NCBI GenBank assembly: GCA_020444545.1
Contig: JAHLKT010000007.1
Coordinates: forward strand, 171,732-235,731
Direction of reading: 5' to 3'
Source: Desulfarculaceae bacterium
GTDB lineage: Bacteria > Desulfobacterota > Desulfarculia > Desulfarculales > Desulfarculaceae
Length of the DNA stretch: 64,000 nt
The notes beneath the pieces were generated by a model. The model made no database searches. It saw nothing but the letters and a program-made list of their open reading frames with translations, and was not told the origin of the DNA. This document shows positions 1 through 11,173 of this stretch, piece by piece. The translations under genes and the position numbers were made by a program. Positions within the stretch are counted from its first letter, which is position 1, and every line of letters starts with the position of its first letter.

Positions 1-121
1 TTTTTGTTAGTGGTATCTCCCTGAACTCGCCCACCGGCCCAGGGGCGGCTTTTGTGTTAAATTAGGGTCACACCTGATTGGCAAGCGGCGATGCGAGCGC
101 CGCCGGGCAAGGAGGACGGCC

Positions 122-1121
122 ATGAATTCGAGCGCTGGCGTAACTATCACCAACCACATCCTGGACCAGCAGAGCGCCCACGCCGGGGCCACCGGCGCCT
201 TCACCCACCTGCTCAACGAGATCGTCATGGCCGCCAAGATCATCAACAGCGAGGTGAACAAGGCCGGGCTGGTGGACATCCTGGGCAGCACCGGGCGGCG
301 CAACGTGCAGGGCGAGACGGTGAAAAAGCTCGACGAGTTCGCCAACAGCCTGATGGTGGACCGCCTCTACCGCTCGGGCCACGTGGCCATGCTGGCCTCC
401 GAGGAAGACTCCGACCCCATCGAGCCGCCCCGGGGCTGCACCCTGGGCGACTACATCGTCACCTTCGATCCCCTGGACGGTAGCTCCAACATCGACGCCA
501 ACGTGTCCATCGGCACCATCTTCAGCATTCTCAAGCGGCGCAGCAAGGGCCCGGAGTGCGACCTTTCCGACTTCTTGCAGCCCGGCACCCAGCAGGTGGC
601 CGCGGGCTACGTGCTCTACGGCTCCTCCACCATGCTGGTCTACTCCACGGGCAACGGCGTGTCCGGCTTCACCCTGGACCCCTCGGTGGGCGAGTTCCTG
701 CTCAGCCACCCGGACATCCAGGTGCCTTCGCGCGGCAAGATAGTCTCGGCCAACATGGGCTATTGGGACTACTGGAGCGAGGGGCTCAAGAGCTACTTCC
801 GCTACCTGCGCACCAAGACCGACGACAAGCCGGTCTACTCCCTGCGCTACATCGGCTCCATGGTGGCCGACATCCACCGCACCCTCTTGTACGGCGGGGT
901 GTTCCTCTATCCGGCCGACTCCAAGGACCCCAAGAAGCCCTGGGGCAAGCTGCGCCTGCTCTACGAGTGCAACCCCATGGCCTACCTCATGGAGCAGGCG
1001 GGTGGCGCGGCCTCCACCGGCGAGGGCCGGGTCTTGGAGGTGGACCCCACCGACCTGCACCAGCGGGTGCCTTTTATCGGCGGCAGCGCCCAGGACGTGG
1101 CCGAGGCCGTGGCATTCATTA

Positions 1122-1141
<20 letters not shown>
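122..1141 (+). CDS. fbp: Class I fructose-1,6-bisphosphatase
   Basis: This 339-residue protein hydrolyses fructose 1,6-bisphosphate to fructose 6-phosphate in gluconeogenesis, in the cytoplasm. The family is shown by the metal and phosphate site DPLDGSSNID near residue 117 and by the C-terminal block YGGVFLYPADSKDPKKPWGK followed by LLYECNPMAYLMEQAGG. The length is normal for class I enzymes. A strong ribosome site (AAGGAGGA) lies just upstream of the ATG. The 3' end overlaps the next gene, tsaD, by 20 bp, so the two are probably co-transcribed with rsmA. Confidence 0.97.
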
Positions 1142-2173
<1,032 letters not shown>

Positions 2174-2174
<1 letters not shown>

Positions 2175-3025
2175 TGCATCCCGCCGCCATACTAAAGGCC
2201 CACGGCCTGCGCGCGGGCAAGAAGCGCGGCCAGAACTACCTCACCCAGCCCCCCACCGCCGAGGCCATCGCGGTGGGCGCGGGCATCGCGCCCGAGGACA
2301 CCGTGCTGGAGATCGGGGCGGGCCTGGGTGCGCTGACCCTGCCCCTGGCCGCCAAAGCCAAGCGGGTCATCGCCCTGGAGGTGGACCGGGGCATCTTCGC
2401 GGCCCTGGGCGAAGTGCTGACCGAAGCCGGGGCCAGCAACGTGGAGGCCCGCCTGGCCGACGCCTTGCGCTTGGACTGGGAGGCCCTGGCCACCGAGGTG
2501 GAGGGCCCCCTGGTGGTGGTGGGCAATTTGCCCTACAGCATCTCCAGCCCGCTCTTGTTCGACCTGCTGGAACACCGCGCCCTGTGGAAAGGCGCCACCC
2601 TGATGCTGCAAAAGGAGCTGGCCGTGCGCCTGGCCAGCGGCCCCGGCGGCAAGGACTGGGGACGTCTGTCGGTGCTCGTGCAGATGTGGTGCCAGGTGCG
2701 CGCGGGCCAAGAGGTGGGGCCGGGGCAGTTTTTCCCCCGTCCGGCGGTGGCCAGCGCGGTGGTGCATCTCATCCCCCGCTCCGCCCCGGCGGCGGACCTG
2801 GGCGGCCCCGGCGGCGAGGCGTTCTTAAGCCGCGCGGTCAAGGCCGCCTTCAGCCAGCGGCGCAAGACCGTGGCCAACAGCCTGGCCGGGGGCCTGCAAA
2901 TGCCCCGCGAGGGGGCCCTGGCCCTGCTGGAGGCGGCGGGCATCGAGCCCACCCGCCGGGCCGAGACCCTGAGCCTGGCCGAGTTCGCGGCCCTGGCCCG
3001 CGCCCTGGCCGCCGCATCAGCCTGA
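2174..3025 (+). CDS. rsmA: 16S rRNA (adenine1518/1519-N6)-dimethyltransferase
   Basis: RsmA (KsgA) dimethylates two adjacent adenines near the 3' end of 16S rRNA during small-subunit assembly. The 283-residue protein has the leading KKRGQNYL motif, the SAM-binding VLEIGAGLGALT and the catalytic NLPY motif (NLPYSISSPLLF), all in the expected order. A C-terminal helical domain with QRRKTVANSL is also present. It starts on the stop codon of tsaD and so is translationally coupled to it. Confidence 0.95.
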
Positions 3026-3082
3026 ACACCTGTGTCATAATTAAAGGGTAGGGGGTTTTCAATCGCGCGAGGAGGTTTCCCC

Positions 3083-3652
3083 GTGACGCCTAAATCCTGG
3101 TCCCTGATCTGGCTGCTGGCCGCCCTGGCCCTGATCGCGGCCTGCGCCCCGCCTTTCGTCGACCCCGGCCCCAACCCGGCCCGGGTGGTGGTGAGCGTGA
3201 AGCGCACCCTCGACGCCCAGAGCGTGCAGAGCGCCATGCAGGCCCAGGGGCCCTTCCCGGGCCGCGCGGTGCGCTTCGATGGCTTCACCGGGCCCTTCTG
3301 GGGCCTCAGGGTGGAGATCAAGCAGCCGGACGGCAAGTGGTTCCGCCTGCCCCTGGCAAAAGGCCAGGGCGATATGCCCGACGGCTACAGCGTGGACATC
3401 CGGCGGGTGTTTTTGGCCCCGCCCGGCCGCCAGGAGTTGCGCTTCCGCCTGGAGGCCAACATCAACCGCTCCTGGCAGCAGCAGGTGGGCGACCCCTACG
3501 TCACCCGCAGCAACGCCGACGGCTCGGTCTATCAGGTCTACGACCCCCAGTTCGTGCCCCAGAGCGAGGCCATCTATTTGCTGGACCAGAAGCGGGAGCG
3601 CACCTTGGAGCTCAAGGGCGGCCAGGAGGTGGCGCTCAAGCCGTTCGACTAG
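3083..3652 (+). CDS. Predicted lipoprotein of unknown function
   Basis: The 189-residue protein opens with a short positive segment, a hydrophobic stretch and a lipobox ending IAAC (cysteine near residue 20). It should therefore be exported and lipid-anchored. The GTG start is preceded by GAGGAGG. The rest is soluble and rich in Arg, Val and Gln, with no motif I recognise. It follows rsmA by 57 bp in the same direction and may share its transcript. No enzyme function can be assigned. Confidence 0.7.
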   Translation: MTPKSWSLIWLLAALALIAACAPPFVDPGPNPARVVVSVKRTLDAQSVQSAMQAQGPFPGRAVRFDGFTGPFWGLRVEIKQPDGKWFRLPLAKGQGDMPDGYSVDIRRVFLAPPGRQELRFRLEANINRSWQQQVGDPYVTRSNADGSVYQVYDPQFVPQSEAIYLLDQKRERTLELKGGQEVALKPFD

Positions 3653-3881
3653 ACCTGGGGGGCTAACATATTCCCTTGCATCACCCAAATTCGGTGTTAG
3701 CTTTCGTTTGACAGGCCCCCGGGCCTGTGTTAGCAATTAAGCCGTCGTATTCCCAGGCCATCCCTTGACGGCGCGGCCGCTTGAGAGCCCATAAGGCTAC
3801 GGGCAGGACCAAAGGCGCGGGATAGGGGAGGCCTCGAAGCTGCAACCGCTTGGATCGCAGGAGCGACCGGGACGGAAAGCG
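3653..3881 (+). promoter_or_regulatory. panC leader region with repeated TGTTAGC
   Basis: This gene-free stretch carries the heptamer TGTTAGC three times: inverted at 3662-3668 and direct at 3695-3701 and 3728-3734. A near-perfect hairpin, ACAGGCCC/GGGCCTGT (3711-3728), lies between the last two. No clear -35/-10 pair stands out. The repeats may be operator half-sites for panCD, but this is inferred from the repetition alone. Confidence 0.3.
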
Positions 3882-4736
3882 TTGTCGAACGAAATCACCG
3901 TAATACGTACGCCCCATGAGATGCGGGCCTATTCCGAGCAGGCGCGCTCGGCGGGCAGACGTGTGTCCCTGGTGCCCACCATGGGCGCCCTGCATGCCGG
4001 CCACCTCTCGCTGGTGGACTACGCCCGCGAGCACAGCGACGTATTGGTGGTGAGCATCTTCGTCAACCCCATGCAGTTCGACCGGGCCGACGACCTGGAC
4101 GCCTACCCCCGCACCTGGGAGGCGGACTACGCCCTGTGCGTGGAGCACGGGGTGGACGTAATCTACGCCCCCACCGCCGGGGCCATGTACCCCGAGGGTT
4201 TCGCGACCAAGATAAGCGTGGAGGGCCTGAGCAGCGGCCTCTGCGGGGCCCACCGGCCGGGCCACTTCGACGGCGTGACCACCGTGGTGGCCAAGCTGTT
4301 CAACGCGGCGAAACCCCACCTGGCCGTGTTCGGCCAAAAGGACTACCAGCAGCTCAAGGTGATTGAGCGCATGGCCCGCGACCTGGACATGGGCCTGGAG
4401 GTCATCGGCCGGCCCACTCACCGCGAGGCCGACGGCCTGGCCATGAGCAGCCGCAACGTGCACCTGAGCCCCGAGGAGCGCGAGAACGCCCTGTGCCTGC
4501 GCCGGGCCCTGGACCTGGCCCGCGCCCTGGCCGTGGGGGGCGAAACCGACGTGGCGGCCATTGTCGCCGCCGCCAGCCAAGAGATAAACCAGACTCCGGG
4601 CGCGCGCCTGGAGTATGTGGAAGTGGTGGATGCCGAGCAGTTGTCCCCGCTGAGCCGCCTGGACGGCCCGGCCCGCATGGCCCTGGCCGTGTGGCTGGGC
4701 TCCACCCGTTTGATCGATAACGACGCCCTTAACTGA
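3882..4736 (+). CDS. panC: Pantoate--beta-alanine ligase
   Basis: PanC joins pantoate and beta-alanine with ATP to make pantothenate, the coenzyme A precursor. The protein (284 residues) has the nucleotide-binding PTMGALHAGHLSL, the SIFVNPMQF block, the VFGQKDYQQL motif and DGLAMSSRN, all typical of the family. The chosen start is TTG at 3882, with GGACGGAAAG upstream, which puts VIRTPHEMR at the usual distance from the N-terminus. panD begins 8 bp after the stop, so one transcript supplies both the beta-alanine maker and its user. Confidence 0.96.
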   Translation: MSNEITVIRTPHEMRAYSEQARSAGRRVSLVPTMGALHAGHLSLVDYAREHSDVLVVSIFVNPMQFDRADDLDAYPRTWEADYALCVEHGVDVIYAPTAGAMYPEGFATKISVEGLSSGLCGAHRPGHFDGVTTVVAKLFNAAKPHLAVFGQKDYQQLKVIERMARDLDMGLEVIGRPTHREADGLAMSSRNVHLSPEERENALCLRRALDLARALAVGGETDVAAIVAAASQEINQTPGARLEYVEVVDAEQLSPLSRLDGPARMALAVWLGSTRLIDNDALN

Positions 4737-4744
4737 GGACGATC

Positions 4745-5134
4745 ATGCAACGTCATATGTTCAAGTCGAAATTGCACCGCGCCACGGTAACCGAAGCCGA
4801 GCTGCACTACGAGGGCAGCCTGTCGGTGGACCAGGACCTGATGGACGCGGCCGAGATGATCCCCCACGAGATGATCGCGGTCTACAACATCAACAACGGG
4901 GAGCGCTTCGAGACCTACATCATCCCCGGTCCCCGGGGCAGCGGCGTGTTCTGCCTCAACGGCGCGGCCGCCCGCAAGGGCGAGGTGGGCGACAAGATCA
5001 TCATCGTCACCTCCTGCTGGCTGGATGAGGCCGAGCTGGCCGCCCACCAGCCCCTGTCGATCCTGTTGGACGACAACAATAAGATCGCCAAGATCACCCG
5101 CGAGGAAAAGCACGGCCTCCGGGTGGCTCAATAA
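4745..5134 (+). CDS. panD: Aspartate 1-decarboxylase (pyruvoyl enzyme)
   Basis: PanD decarboxylates aspartate to beta-alanine for pantothenate synthesis. The 129-residue proenzyme has the self-cleavage site Gly24-Ser25 in HYEGSLSVD, which yields the pyruvoyl cofactor at the new N-terminus of the alpha chain. Further family blocks are MIPHEMIAVYNINNGERFETY and NGAAARKGEVGDKIII. Length and motifs are standard. It lies directly behind panC. Confidence 0.97.
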   Translation: MQRHMFKSKLHRATVTEAELHYEGSLSVDQDLMDAAEMIPHEMIAVYNINNGERFETYIIPGPRGSGVFCLNGAAARKGEVGDKIIIVTSCWLDEAELAAHQPLSILLDDNNKIAKITREEKHGLRVAQ

Positions 5135-5355
5135 GCCTTTTCCGGCCGGCCCCTTTCGGGCCGCCGTCCACATATCGGGCGCCGCTCCCCGGCTGGGGGG
5201 CGGCTTCGCCTTTGCCCCGCCCCGCCCCCGCCGCCCCCGGTACGATCTGCCCCGGCCTCTAGCCGCCTTGCAAGCGCTCCGTTCCTTGACAACCCCCCGT
5301 ACTGCGGATAAATTTTTGTACTTACTATAATTCGATCCAGAAGGAGGCTTGCGGG
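5135..5355 (+). promoter_or_regulatory. panD-metK intergenic region with candidate metK promoter
   Basis: A short hairpin, CGGCCC/GGGCCG near 5146-5162, could end the panCD transcript but has no T-run. Further on, TTGACA (5286-5291) is followed after 17 bp by TAAATT (5309-5314), and a perfect TATAAT lies at 5326-5331. One of these probably starts metK-ahcY transcription. I looked for conserved SAM or SAH riboswitch cores and saw none. The metK ribosome site is AGAAGGAGG. Confidence 0.4.
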
Positions 5356-6534
5356 ATGGGTGACAACTACCTGTTTTCCAGCGAATCGGTGACCGAGGGC
5401 CATCCGGACAAGGTCGCGGATCAGATCTCCGACGCTATTTTGGACGCCATGCTCAAGGACGACCCCGAGAGCCGCGTTGCCTGCGAAACCCTGGTCACCA
5501 CCGGCATGGCCATGGTGGCCGGCGAGATAACCACCGAGACCTACGTGGACATCCCCGAGGTGGTGCGCAACACCATCAAGGGCATCGGCTACACCAACTC
5601 CTCCATGGGCTTCGACTGGGAGACCTGCGCGGTGCTCACCAGCATCGACAAGCAATCGCCCGACATCTCCCAGGGCGTCACCGCCGACACCAGCCTCTTC
5701 GGCGAACAGGGGGCCGGCGACCAGGGAATCATGTTCGGCTTTGCCTGCACCGAGACCCCGGAGCTGATGCCCGCGCCCATCCACTTCGCCCATCTGCTGG
5801 CCCGCCGCCTGGCCAAGGTCCGCAAGAACGGCTCCCTGGGCTTCCTTCGGCCCGACGGCAAGAGTCAGGTGACCCTGCAGTACGAGAACGGCATGCCCAA
5901 GCGGGTGGAGGCGGTGGTCATCGCCAGCCAGCACAGCCCGGACGTGAAATACGAGACGCTCAAGGAAGCCATCATCGACGAGGTGATCAAAAAGGTGCTT
6001 CCCCTGGAGATGCTCGACGGCGACACCAAGATGTTCATCAACACCACCGGCCGCTTCGTGGTCGGCGGCCCCCACGGCGACTGCGGGCTCACCGGCCGCA
6101 AGATCATCGTGGACACCTACGGCGGCCAGGGCAGCCACGGGGGCGGCTGCTTCAGCGGCAAGGACCCCTCCAAGGTGGACCGCTCCGGCTCCTACTACGC
6201 CCGCTACGCGGCCAAGAACCTGGTGGCCTCGGGGGTGTGCGACAAGTGCGAGGTGCAGGTGGCCTACGCCATCGGCGTGCCCGAGCCGGTTTCCATCCTG
6301 GTAAACACCTTCGGCACCGGCAAGGTGGACGAGGACAAGCTCTCGGCGGCCATGCCCAAGCTGTTCGACTTCAGGCCCGCGGCCATGATCCATCAGCTCA
6401 ACCTCAAGCGCCCGGTGTACAAGCGCACCGCGGCCTACGGCCACTTCGGCCGCGAGGAAGAGGGCTTCACTTGGGAAGTCGCCGACCGGGCCGAGGCCAT
6501 CAAGGAATTCTTCAACCTCAAGACCTCTTGCTGA
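5356..6534 (+). CDS. metK: S-adenosylmethionine synthase
   Basis: MetK makes S-adenosylmethionine from methionine and ATP. The 392-residue protein shows the N-terminal [13 protein letters not shown], the ATP-binding GAGDQG hexapeptide and the P-loop-like block GGGCFSGKD, in which Cys replaces the usual Ala. ahcY follows 16 bp later, so synthesis of SAM and removal of its by-product SAH are co-expressed. The start is supported by AGAAGGAGG upstream. Confidence 0.97.
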   Translation: MGDNYLFSSESVTEGHPDKVADQISDAILDAMLKDDPESRVACETLVTTGMAMVAGEITTETYVDIPEVVRNTIKGIGYTNSSMGFDWETCAVLTSIDKQSPDISQGVTADTSLFGEQGAGDQGIMFGFACTETPELMPAPIHFAHLLARRLAKVRKNGSLGFLRPDGKSQVTLQYENGMPKRVEAVVIASQHSPDVKYETLKEAIIDEVIKKVLPLEMLDGDTKMFINTTGRFVVGGPHGDCGLTGRKIIVDTYGGQGSHGGGCFSGKDPSKVDRSGSYYARYAAKNLVASGVCDKCEVQVAYAIGVPEPVSILVNTFGTGKVDEDKLSAAMPKLFDFRPAAMIHQLNLKRPVYKRTAAYGHFGREEEGFTWEVADRAEAIKEFFNLKTSC

Positions 6535-6547
6535 GGCGGAGCCTTAA

Positions 6548-7807
<1,260 letters not shown>

Positions 7808-7837
7808 GAAAAAAGGGCTCCCGACCCAAAACAGCCC

Positions 7838-7868
7838 AGGGCCCGGGTCGCATTTCGGCCCGGGCCCT
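7838..7868 (+). terminator. Hairpin terminator after ahcY
   Basis: A perfect 10-bp stem, AGGGCCCGGG with CCCGGGCCCT, encloses an 11-nt loop 30 bp after the ahcY stop. The T-run is weak (TTG), so termination may be partial. It separates the metK-ahcY unit from the tRNA gene. Confidence 0.6.
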
Positions 7869-7885
7869 TGTAAGATACCTCCCAC

Positions 7886-7960
7886 GCCGGCGTAGCTCAG
7901 GGGTAGAGCAGCTGATTCGTAATCAGCAGGTCGACGGTTCGAATCCGCCCGCCGGCTCCA
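7886..7960 (+). tRNA. tRNA-Thr (anticodon CGT)
   Basis: The 75-nt sequence folds as a cloverleaf. It has acceptor stem GCCGGCG/CGCCGGC, D-arm GCTC/GAGC, anticodon stem GCTGA/TCAGC with loop TTCGTAA (anticodon CGT, reading ACG), the invariant TTCGAAT T-loop and an encoded CCA end. One A-C mismatch is present in the T stem. The anticodon gives threonine. Confidence 0.95.
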
Positions 7961-7970
7961 AGAATATTAG

Positions 7971-8003
7971 GCGGTTACGGCTAATGGCCGTGGCCGCTTT
8001 TTT
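7971..8003 (+). terminator. Rho-independent terminator after tRNA-Thr
   Basis: The stem GCGGTTACGGC with GCCGTGGCCGC pairs along 11 positions, including two G-U pairs, around a short TAATG loop and is followed by TTTTTT. It is a textbook intrinsic terminator 10 bp past the tRNA CCA end. Confidence 0.9.
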
Positions 8004-8112
8004 GATGGGGTAAGCATTGGGTAAGCACGCGGCGCGGTTTCAGGGCCCCACGACCAAGCCATCGGCACGATCCGTTTATTAATGCTGCCCTGATGTCATC
8101 TAAGAGTTAAAA

Positions 8113-8136
8113 GGGGCCCGGCCTGCGCCGGGCCCC
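8113..8136 (-). terminator. Terminator of the outer-membrane protein gene
   Basis: A perfect 10-bp stem, GGGGCCCGGC/GCCGGGCCCC, has a 4-nt loop. Read on the minus strand it is followed by TTTTAAC, which suits the end of the minus-strand gene stopping at 8167. Confidence 0.85.
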
Positions 8137-8166
8137 TGCGGGGTGATTTATGCGGTTAAGCTTGTC

Positions 8167-9321
8167 TTAGAAGACGAAGCGGAACTGCACGCCCAGCAGC
8201 CACTCGTTGCCCTGGCCGTTGCCGGTCTGGGGGCTGTCGCCGTAGTTGAAGTACGAGAACTCGGGGTGGACACCGAAGTTCTTGGTGAACTGGTAAGGCA
8301 CGGCGATGAAGGCGCCCATGCGGACGTTCTCGTCCTTGGAGAAGCCGTTCTTGCCGGACCAGGCGTCGTTGGAGAAGTTCTCGTAGCCCACGCCACCGGT
8401 GATCATGATCTTGCCGATCTTGTACTCGCCGGCCAGGATACCACCGTAGATGGTGGTGTCGTCGATACCGCCGGTGGTGATGCCGTTGCGGTAAGGCTGG
8501 GTAAGGGCGACGGGGTAGAAGGGATACTCAGTCGCGAAGTTCACGCCGTAGTGGCCCTGGAACTTTAGGGTGAAGGCGCCGACAGTGTACTTGATCGGGA
8601 GCACGAAGGCCCAGGTGTTGTAGCTGTCGTCAAAGGCGCCGGTGCTGCCGGACTCATACTTGTGGTTCACGAAGTTGAAGCCCGGGTGAGCCATGAAGCC
8701 GCCGAACTTGAACATCAAGGTCACGCTGGCGCGGGGGAACATGAAGCTGCTGTCGGTGCCGGTGCCGAAGTAGTTGGTCTTCTGGCGCGGCTCTTCCAGC
8801 GCGAACTGGACGCCCCACTTGGCGGTGTTATAGGTGAACTGCACCTGAGGCACGCGGTGAGGCCACAGGAAGCCCCAGCCGAACATCAACAGGTGAGCGT
8901 TCTCGTTCAGGCCGACGTACTGACGCACGTGGTAGGCCAAGGAACCGAACCAGTTGTCGGTCTGACCAGCCAGGATACGGCAGTTGCCCACACGCCAATA
9001 GGCGTAGGCATAACGCAGGCTGACGCTGGCTTCGGGCTGCAGGCTCTTAAGGCCGAGCTCGATACGGCCACCCACGTTTTTGTCCACGCTGTAGAAGCGG
9101 GCCTGCAGGTAGCTGTGACCAGGCATGTTCAGGAACCAGGAGCCCACCGCGTCGGAGCCGTTGGTGGTGAGCTCTTCGCTTTTCTGCTGCCAGCCGATGT
9201 CGGTCAGCATACGAGCGGCCATCTGGAAGGTGTAGGTCGAGGGCGACACGTCCGCCAGGGCCGGGACCGCCACCGCCAACGCCATCACGGCCGCCATAGC
9301 CATGATAAGCAACTTTTTCAT
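8167..9321 (-). CDS. Outer-membrane beta-barrel (porin-like) protein
   Basis: The 384-residue protein starts MKKLLIMAMAAVMALA and has a signal peptide cut after VPALA. The mature part alternates short aromatic and polar strands and ends in LLGVQFRFVF, with the terminal phenylalanine recognised by the BAM machinery. It is therefore a predicted barrel, probably a porin; the substrate is unknown. I chose the ATG at 9321, not one six codons earlier, because the signal peptide begins there and GTGGAGAAC precedes it. A two-tier hairpin lies just upstream in the leader. Confidence 0.8.
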   Translation of the reverse strand: MKKLLIMAMAAVMALAVAVPALADVSPSTYTFQMAARMLTDIGWQQKSEELTTNGSDAVGSWFLNMPGHSYLQARFYSVDKNVGGRIELGLKSLQPEASVSLRYAYAYWRVGNCRILAGQTDNWFGSLAYHVRQYVGLNENAHLLMFGWGFLWPHRVPQVQFTYNTAKWGVQFALEEPRQKTNYFGTGTDSSFMFPRASVTLMFKFGGFMAHPGFNFVNHKYESGSTGAFDDSYNTWAFVLPIKYTVGAFTLKFQGHYGVNFATEYPFYPVALTQPYRNGITTGGIDDTTIYGGILAGEYKIGKIMITGGVGYENFSNDAWSGKNGFSKDENVRMGAFIAVPYQFTKNFGVHPEFSYFNYGDSPQTGNGQGNEWLLGVQFRFVF

Positions 9322-9633
9322 TTGACCAGTTCTCCACAAATGAGTTTATGCAGATGCGCCCTTAGCCTCCGGGTGCCCACCCGGAAAGGCGCATCCTTGC
9401 TAAGCCAGGCAGGGCGGCAGAATCACCCCAAACTGCTGCCTACCTTGGCGTCTAGCCGTCCTTTTCTCACATTCACGATAATCCAAAAAACCTCAACAAG
9501 TTGCCGGAAAATAACTATACAGGCGTCTGCCTACAAATTTTTTGCGAAAGCTTAACTTAAACGGCAATATTGCCGTGACGTATCGTTAAATAAGTCGCCG
9601 CCGGCTTGCCAATCTGCCGTCCCGCAGGCCCCT
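9322..9633 (-). promoter_or_regulatory. Leader and upstream region of the porin-like gene
   Basis: This 312-bp gap separates the barrel gene from the acetyltransferase operon, which ends at 9634. It holds a strong leader hairpin (outer arms GATGCGCC 9353-9360 and GGCGCATC 9388-9395; inner CCGGGT 9369-9374 and ACCCGG 9379-9384). It also holds a perfect 16-bp palindrome, ACGGCAATATTGCCGT (9561-9576), in AT-rich surroundings. The palindrome could be an operator. I could not fix a convincing -35/-10 pair. Confidence 0.45.
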
Positions 9634-10176
9634 CTAGACCCGGTAGGCTTCGCGCCCGTCCTGGCCGTACCAGCCCCGGGTGAGCGTTTTTACGTAAATC
9701 ACCTTGTCGTCGCCCGGGGCGTAGAAATCGGCCAGCACCGCCTGGGGGGCGTAGCCCCGCGCCTGGTAGAAATGGCGGGTGGGGCGGTAATGGGGCCGCG
9801 AGGAGGTCTCCACGTACATGCGCTCCCCGCCCATGCCCACGGCGCGTTGCTCGGCCAGCTCCAGCAAGGCGCTGCCCAGGCCCGCGCCCCGGCGCTCATT
9901 GTCCACCACGATCCAAAACAAATCCCAGGAGGCGGTGGTGCAGGCGATGGGCCCGTAACAGGCATAGCCCGCCAGCTCCGCGCCCGAGGGCGCGAAGATG
10001 AAATGGTAGCCGCTGGCCAGGCCCCTGGCCAGGCGCTCGCTGGCCAGCTCGGCGGCCACGGCCACCTCGTCGGGGCGGAAGAATCCGCTGTCCCTGGTTA
10101 TGCGCTCCACCATCTCGGAGTCGCCGGGAAGAACTTCCTCGCGCCAGAGCTCGCCGGTTTGCGCGGTCGCTTGCAT
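9634..10176 (-). CDS. GNAT-family N-acetyltransferase
   Basis: The 180-residue protein has the GNAT core: FWIVVDNERRGAGLGSALL (acetyl-CoA-binding RGxGxGxxL type) near residues 90-110, then MYVETSSRP and the FYQARGY motif that closes the fold. It should acetylate an amine using acetyl-CoA. It is the last gene of the kamA operon, 12 bp after the second ATP-grasp ligase. Lysine 2,3-aminomutase paired with a GNAT enzyme makes N-epsilon-acetyl-beta-lysine in other organisms, but this protein is shorter than the known AblB, so the substrate is open. Confidence 0.75.
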   Translation of the reverse strand: MQATAQTGELWREEVLPGDSEMVERITRDSGFFRPDEVAVAAELASERLARGLASGYHFIFAPSGAELAGYACYGPIACTTASWDLFWIVVDNERRGAGLGSALLELAEQRAVGMGGERMYVETSSRPHYRPTRHFYQARGYAPQAVLADFYAPGDDKVIYVKTLTRGWYGQDGREAYRV

Positions 10177-10188
10177 ACTCGCTTACAC

Positions 10189-11163
10189 TCACTTGCGGTG
10201 GGCATCGTCCAGGATGGCCGCCACCACCGCCTTTTGCTCCATGCCCGCCTGGGCCGCCGCGGCCATGAAGCCCGCGTCCGAGGCCAGACAGGGATTGGCG
10301 TTCACTTCCAAAATCCAGGGTCGGCCCAAGCGGTCCACCCGGAAGTCCACCCGGGCCCAGCCGCGCAGGCCGAACAGGGACCAGCAGGCCTTGGCCAGGC
10401 GGCCCAGCTCGCTGAGCAGCCACTGGTCGTCCGGGCCGAAGTCGTAGCGGCGGGGGGTGTGGTGATACTCGAAAGACCCCGCCTCCCACTTGGCGCGGTA
10501 ACCCACCACCTTGAGCTGGTTGGCCGCGAAGCCGTCGAACACGATCTCCGCCGGGGGCAGCAGGCGCGGACCCCGGGGACCGGCCAACAGGGCCAGGTTG
10601 AACTCGCGGCCCTCCACGTAGGATTCGGCGAACACCGGGCCGCCCAGCTCGGCCGCCTTGGCGGCCAGGGCGTTGGCCAGGGCCTCCCCCCGGCGCACCA
10701 AGGAGCTTTGGTCGATGCCCAGGGAACCGTGCTCCCACACCGACTTGATGAGCCAGGGCCCGCTGGCCGTGCCCCGGCCCTCGCCGCGGATGCTGCGCCA
10801 GGCCGGGGTGGGCAGGCCCGCGCGGCGCAAGACCCGCTTGGCCAGGAGCTTGTGGGAGGTGAGGAGCATGGCCCGTCCTCCGGCCCCGGTGAAGCTCAGG
10901 CCCCGCTTGGAAAGCAAATAGGGCACCGAGGCGATGCGGCTGGCCCGGCCCAGGGGCTCCTCCACCAGGTTGAACACCGCACCCGGGCGCAGGGCGGCCA
11001 GGCGCGCTAGGCTCTCGGCGGGCGAGCCGCCCCAGGCGCTCAGCTCGGGCAGATGGCCCAGGGCCTTGAGGCAGGCCGCCGCCTCGCGGGCCTGGACCAG
11101 GTTGTCCTCCTGGTCCGGCCGCGCCCCGGCTTCCACCGCATCATGCAGAACCGCCACGCGCAC
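10189..11163 (-). CDS. ATP-grasp ligase, D-Ala-D-Ala ligase-like (second copy)
   Basis: This 324-residue protein has an ATP-grasp fold. An N-terminal MRVAVLHDAV strand is followed by VFNLVEEPLGR, the lid region LIKSVWEHGSLGI and the metal-binding end ARVDFRVD then ILEVNANPCL. Such enzymes join a carboxylate to an amine through an acyl phosphate. It is unlikely to be the cell-wall Ddl, because two divergent copies stand together next to lysine 2,3-aminomutase. It lies 10 bp behind the first ligase and 12 bp before the acetyltransferase. Confidence 0.75.
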   Translation of the reverse strand: MRVAVLHDAVEAGARPDQEDNLVQAREAAACLKALGHLPELSAWGGSPAESLARLAALRPGAVFNLVEEPLGRASRIASVPYLLSKRGLSFTGAGGRAMLLTSHKLLAKRVLRRAGLPTPAWRSIRGEGRGTASGPWLIKSVWEHGSLGIDQSSLVRRGEALANALAAKAAELGGPVFAESYVEGREFNLALLAGPRGPRLLPPAEIVFDGFAANQLKVVGYRAKWEAGSFEYHHTPRRYDFGPDDQWLLSELGRLAKACWSLFGLRGWARVDFRVDRLGRPWILEVNANPCLASDAGFMAAAAQAGMEQKAVVAAILDDAHRK

Positions 11164-11173
11164 GGCTTTGGCC

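Noticed and set aside
5135..5355. SAM or SAH riboswitch before metK-ahcY
   Set aside because: I looked for the conserved cores of these riboswitches and could not match any. A covariance-model search would settle it.
8008..8028. Direct repeat GGGTAAGCA twice after the tRNA, possible integration site
   Set aside because: No integrase, no second copy of the tRNA end and no island boundary are visible nearby. The repeat is short.
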